From Micromonospora rifamycinica (GTDB lineage: Bacteria > Actinomycetota > Actinomycetes > Mycobacteriales > Micromonosporaceae): a DNA stretch of 64,000 nt. A program made the position numbers and the translations under genes. Of the stretch, positions 61,596 to 64,000 are shown piece by piece. The notes beneath the pieces are model-generated. The model did not search any database and was not told the DNA's origin. It saw only the letters and a list, made by a program, of their open reading frames with translations. The stretch lies in the NCBI RefSeq assembly GCF_900090265.1, contig NZ_LT607752.1, forward strand, positions 5,586,001 through 5,650,000, in the 5' to 3' direction. How positions within the stretch are numbered: position 1 is the stretch's first letter; the number at the start of each line of letters is the position of its first letter.

Positions 61596-64000
61596 ATGTC
61601 GCTGCTCGCCAGATCAAGCCTCGCCAACCGGGGGCTCGTCGCCCTCATCGCGGTGGTGACCGCGGCGTTCGGGGCGTTCACCGTCCCCTCGCTCAAGCAG
61701 CAGCTCCTGCCGTCGCTGGAGTTCCCCGGGGCGTTCGTCGTCGCGGTCTACCCGGGCGCGTCGCCGGAGATCGTCGAGGCGCAGGTCACCGAGCCGATCG
61801 AGAACAGCCTCCAGGGCATCGCCGGGCTGGAGAAGGTCACCTCCACCTCGCGCGAGGGGTCCGCGACGATCGCCGTGGAGTTCGCCTTCGGCACCGACAT
61901 CGACGACGCGGCCAACAAGATGCAGACCGCGCTGAGCCGCGTCGACGCGCAGCTCCCGGCCGACGTCGACCCGCAGGTCCTCACCGGCAGCACCGACGAC
62001 CTGCCGGCGGTGGTGCTGGCCGCCACCGGTGGCGGTGACGAGCGGGCGCTCGCCGAGCGGCTGCGCGCCACCGTCGTACCCGAGCTGGAGGGGATCGACG
62101 GCGTCCGCACGGTCGCCGTGACCGGCACCCGCGAGCAGGTCGTGACGATCGTGCCGGACCCGGCGAAGTTCGCCGCCGCGAAGCTGACCCCGACCGCGAT
62201 CGCCACCGCGCTGAAGACCAACGGCATCGCCGTCCCGGCCGGCGCGGTCGTCGACGGCACCAGCACGCTGCCGGTGCAGGTGGGAGCCCCGGTCACCACC
62301 CTCGACCAGTTGCGCGGCATCGCGCTCACCCCGAGCGCGCCGAAGGCCCCGGCGGTCCGGCTCGGCGACGTGGCGACGGTGGAGCAGCAGCTCGCCCCGG
62401 CCACCGCGATCACCCGCACCAACGGTAAGGAGAGCATCGGGATCCAGGTCACGGCGGCCCAGGACGGCAACGCCGTACGCGTCTCGCACGACATCCGGGA
62501 CCGGCTCGACGACCTGCGGTCCGCCTCCGGTGCCGAGTTGACCATCGTGTTCGACCAGGCCCCGTTCGTGGAGAAGTCGATCGAGAGCCTGACCACCGAG
62601 GGACTGCTCGGCCTGCTGATGGCGGTCGTGGTGATCCTGGTCTTCCTGCTCTCGGTCCGCTCCACCCTGGTCACCGCGGTCTCCATCCCGCTGTCGGTGG
62701 TGGTGGCGCTGCTCGCCCTCTGGATCGGCGACTACTCGCTCAACCTGCTCACCCTGGGCGCGTTGACCATCGCGGTCGGGCGGGTGGTCGACGACTCGAT
62801 CGTGGTGTTGGAGAACATCAAACGCCACCTGGAGTACGGTGAGCCGAAACAGGACGCCATCGTCACCGCCGTCCGCGAGGTGGCCGGGGCGGTCACCGCG
62901 TCGACCCTCACCACGGTGGCGGTGTTCGCGCCGATCGCCCTGGTGGGTGGCTTCGTCGGGCAGCTCTTCGCGCCCTTCGCGATCACCGTCACGGTGGCCC
63001 TGCTCGCCTCGCTGCTGGTGTCGCTGACGGTGATCCCGGTGCTGGCGTACTGGTTCCTCAAGCCGCCGCGCGACGGGGCGGACGAGGCGGTGCGCCGGGC
63101 CGCCGAGGCCAAGGAGCTGCGCAGCCCGTTGCAGCGGGCGTACCTGCCGGCGATCGGGTTCGCCACCCGGAGCCGCCGAACCCGGTGGATCACCGTGGCG
63201 GTGGGCATCCTGCTGCTGTTCGGCACGTTCGGGCTGGCCCAGAAGCTGGAGACCAACTTCCTGGACGACTCCGGCCAGGACACCCTCAACATCAGCCAGA
63301 AGCTGCCGGCCGGGGCGGGGCTGGCCGCCACCGACCAGGCGGCCCGCCTGGTGGAGGGGGTGCTGGGGCGTACCGACGGGGTCGAGTCGTACCAGGTGAG
63401 CGCGGGCGGCAACGACCAGCCGTGGCTGGCCGGCGGCGGCAACAACACCGCCCAGTGGTCGGTCGCGCTGGACGGTGACACCGACGCCAAGGAGATGCGG
63501 CAGGTCCTGCGCGGGGAGTTCGACCGGCTCGGTGCCGCCGCCGGGGAGCTGAGCTTCGGCACCGGGCAGGGTGCCACCTCGGGCAACCAGCTGGAGGTGG
63601 TGGTCAAGGCCGCCGACACCGACACCCTGAACCGGGCCGCCGAGCAGGTCCGGGCCGCGATGGCCGGCATTTCCGGGGTCGAGGACGTGGCCACCAGCCT
63701 CTCCGAGCGGGTGCCCCGGGTCGACGTCACCGTCGACCGGTTGGCCGCGGCCCGGGTGGGGCTCAGTGAGGCGGCGGTCGGACAGCTCGTGTCGCAGGCG
63801 TACCGGGGCAGTCCGCTGGGCCGGGTGACGCTCGACGGCGGTCAGCAGGACGTGGTGCTCCGTACCACCGCCACCCCGCCGACGACCGAGGAGCAGTTGC
63901 GGGCGCTGCCGGTGGGTCCGGTGAAGCTGGACGACATCGCCGACGTGAGCCGGGGGGAGGGGCCGCAGCAGGTCACCCGGATCGACGGTGAGCGCAGCGT
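61596..64000 (+). CDS. RND-type efflux permease (AcrB/SwrC-like), 3' partial
   Basis: About 801 codons are visible before the window ends. It starts MSLLARSSLANRGLVALIAV with an N-terminal membrane helix and a large extracytoplasmic porter region (about 35-325), then the helix cluster. The proton-relay pair is present in GRVVDDSIVVLENIKRH (AcrB Asp407/408 equivalents), after the helix beginning LLGLLMAVVVILVFLLS. A second helix (VAVGILLLFGTFGLAQKLET, about 535) begins the second half. Single-subunit RND permeases like this occur in Gram-positives, for example SwrC. CAGGAG lies upstream of the ATG. Substrate unknown. Confidence 0.93.
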   Translation, partial: MSLLARSSLANRGLVALIAVVTAAFGAFTVPSLKQQLLPSLEFPGAFVVAVYPGASPEIVEAQVTEPIENSLQGIAGLEKVTSTSREGSATIAVEFAFGTDIDDAANKMQTALSRVDAQLPADVDPQVLTGSTDDLPAVVLAATGGGDERALAERLRATVVPELEGIDGVRTVAVTGTREQVVTIVPDPAKFAAAKLTPTAIATALKTNGIAVPAGAVVDGTSTLPVQVGAPVTTLDQLRGIALTPSAPKAPAVRLGDVATVEQQLAPATAITRTNGKESIGIQVTAAQDGNAVRVSHDIRDRLDDLRSASGAELTIVFDQAPFVEKSIESLTTEGLLGLLMAVVVILVFLLSVRSTLVTAVSIPLSVVVALLALWIGDYSLNLLTLGALTIAVGRVVDDSIVVLENIKRHLEYGEPKQDAIVTAVREVAGAVTASTLTTVAVFAPIALVGGFVGQLFAPFAITVTVALLASLLVSLTVIPVLAYWFLKPPRDGADEAVRRAAEAKELRSPLQRAYLPAIGFATRSRRTRWITVAVGILLLFGTFGLAQKLETNFLDDSGQDTLNISQKLPAGAGLAATDQAARLVEGVLGRTDGVESYQVSAGGNDQPWLAGGGNNTAQWSVALDGDTDAKEMRQVLRGEFDRLGAAAGELSFGTGQGATSGNQLEVVVKAADTDTLNRAAEQVRAAMAGISGVEDVATSLSERVPRVDVTVDRLAAARVGLSEAAVGQLVSQAYRGSPLGRVTLDGGQQDVVLRTTATPPTTEEQLRALPVGPVKLDDIADVSRGEGPQQVTRIDGERS

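Overview
The window is about 64 kb of very GC-rich DNA from an actinomycete. Gene content points to Micromonospora or a close relative in the Micromonosporaceae: paired HTH/DUF5753 and DUF397 genes, a LysX fusion, a mprAB-pepD-like stress locus, CBM2/CBM6-bearing secreted glycosidases, frequent GTG starts and 4-bp ATGA/GTGA gene overlaps. This is a judgement from gene content; no database search was possible. The stretch looks chromosomal. I see no phage, conjugative element, intact insertion sequence, CRISPR array or rRNA operon. One tRNA-Arg(CCG) is present.

Layout. 1-2.4 kb: the end of a PlsC-type acyltransferase, then a small regulatory island (HTH/DUF5753 + DUF397 facing two small coupled genes). 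2.5-8.2 kb: DUF4097-PadR autoregulatory pair, then response regulator, histidine kinase and HtrA protease, with the same 11-bp-phased CAG half-sites ahead of the regulator and the protease. 8.3-20 kb: GT4 glycosyltransferase, membrane Ser/Thr kinase, patatin coupled to an acyltransferase, CutA, a giant multi-pass membrane protein, an FHA protein and a fatty-acid desaturase. 20-24.5 kb: arginine/ornithine catabolic pair, an EF-hand-like membrane protein, and a minimal GntR regulator divergent from a DUF6907-like protein. 24.5-30.3 kb: Nei-type glycosylase, a phosphotransferase, a DUF559 nuclease-like gene bracketed by two related palindromes, a CoA-disulfide-reductase-like flavoenzyme, a 45-bp tandem array, and a carboxylate-amine ligase.

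30.4-36.6 kb: LysX (lysyl-phosphatidylglycerol synthase fused to lysyl-tRNA synthetase) followed by three downstream genes and a YidC paralogue. 36.6-40 kb: two secreted polysaccharide-degrading enzymes, GH16-CBM6 and CBM2-FN3-GH18, each with a recognisable regulated promoter. 40-48 kb: DedA, DUF1349, a GH13 trehalose-synthase-like enzyme, a FabG-like SDR, two small membrane proteins, a Gfo/Idh oxidoreductase, a DUF2795 protein and an erythromycin-esterase-family protein. 48-53 kb: a TetR-MMPL efflux operon with twin operators, HxlR regulator, stand-alone LigD polymerase domain, tRNA-Arg. 53-55.7 kb: a degenerate IS630-transposase-derived protein and a DUF305/DUF3105 pair. 55.8-64 kb: argS-lysA-hom-thrC, then an RND permease that runs off the end.

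Themes. Envelope and lipid maintenance recurs (PlsC-like enzymes, patatin, desaturase, LysX, YidC, HtrA/two-component system, DedA, MMPL and RND pumps). Short GC-rich tandem repeats sit in many intergenic gaps. Several genes appear leaderless, with a TANNNT hexamer 6-8 bp before a GTG start. The features I judge most worth following are the palindrome-bracketed DUF559 gene, the shared phased operator of the two-component/HtrA locus, the possible arginine dihydrolase coupled to RocD, and the transposase-derived protein lacking its catalytic block.
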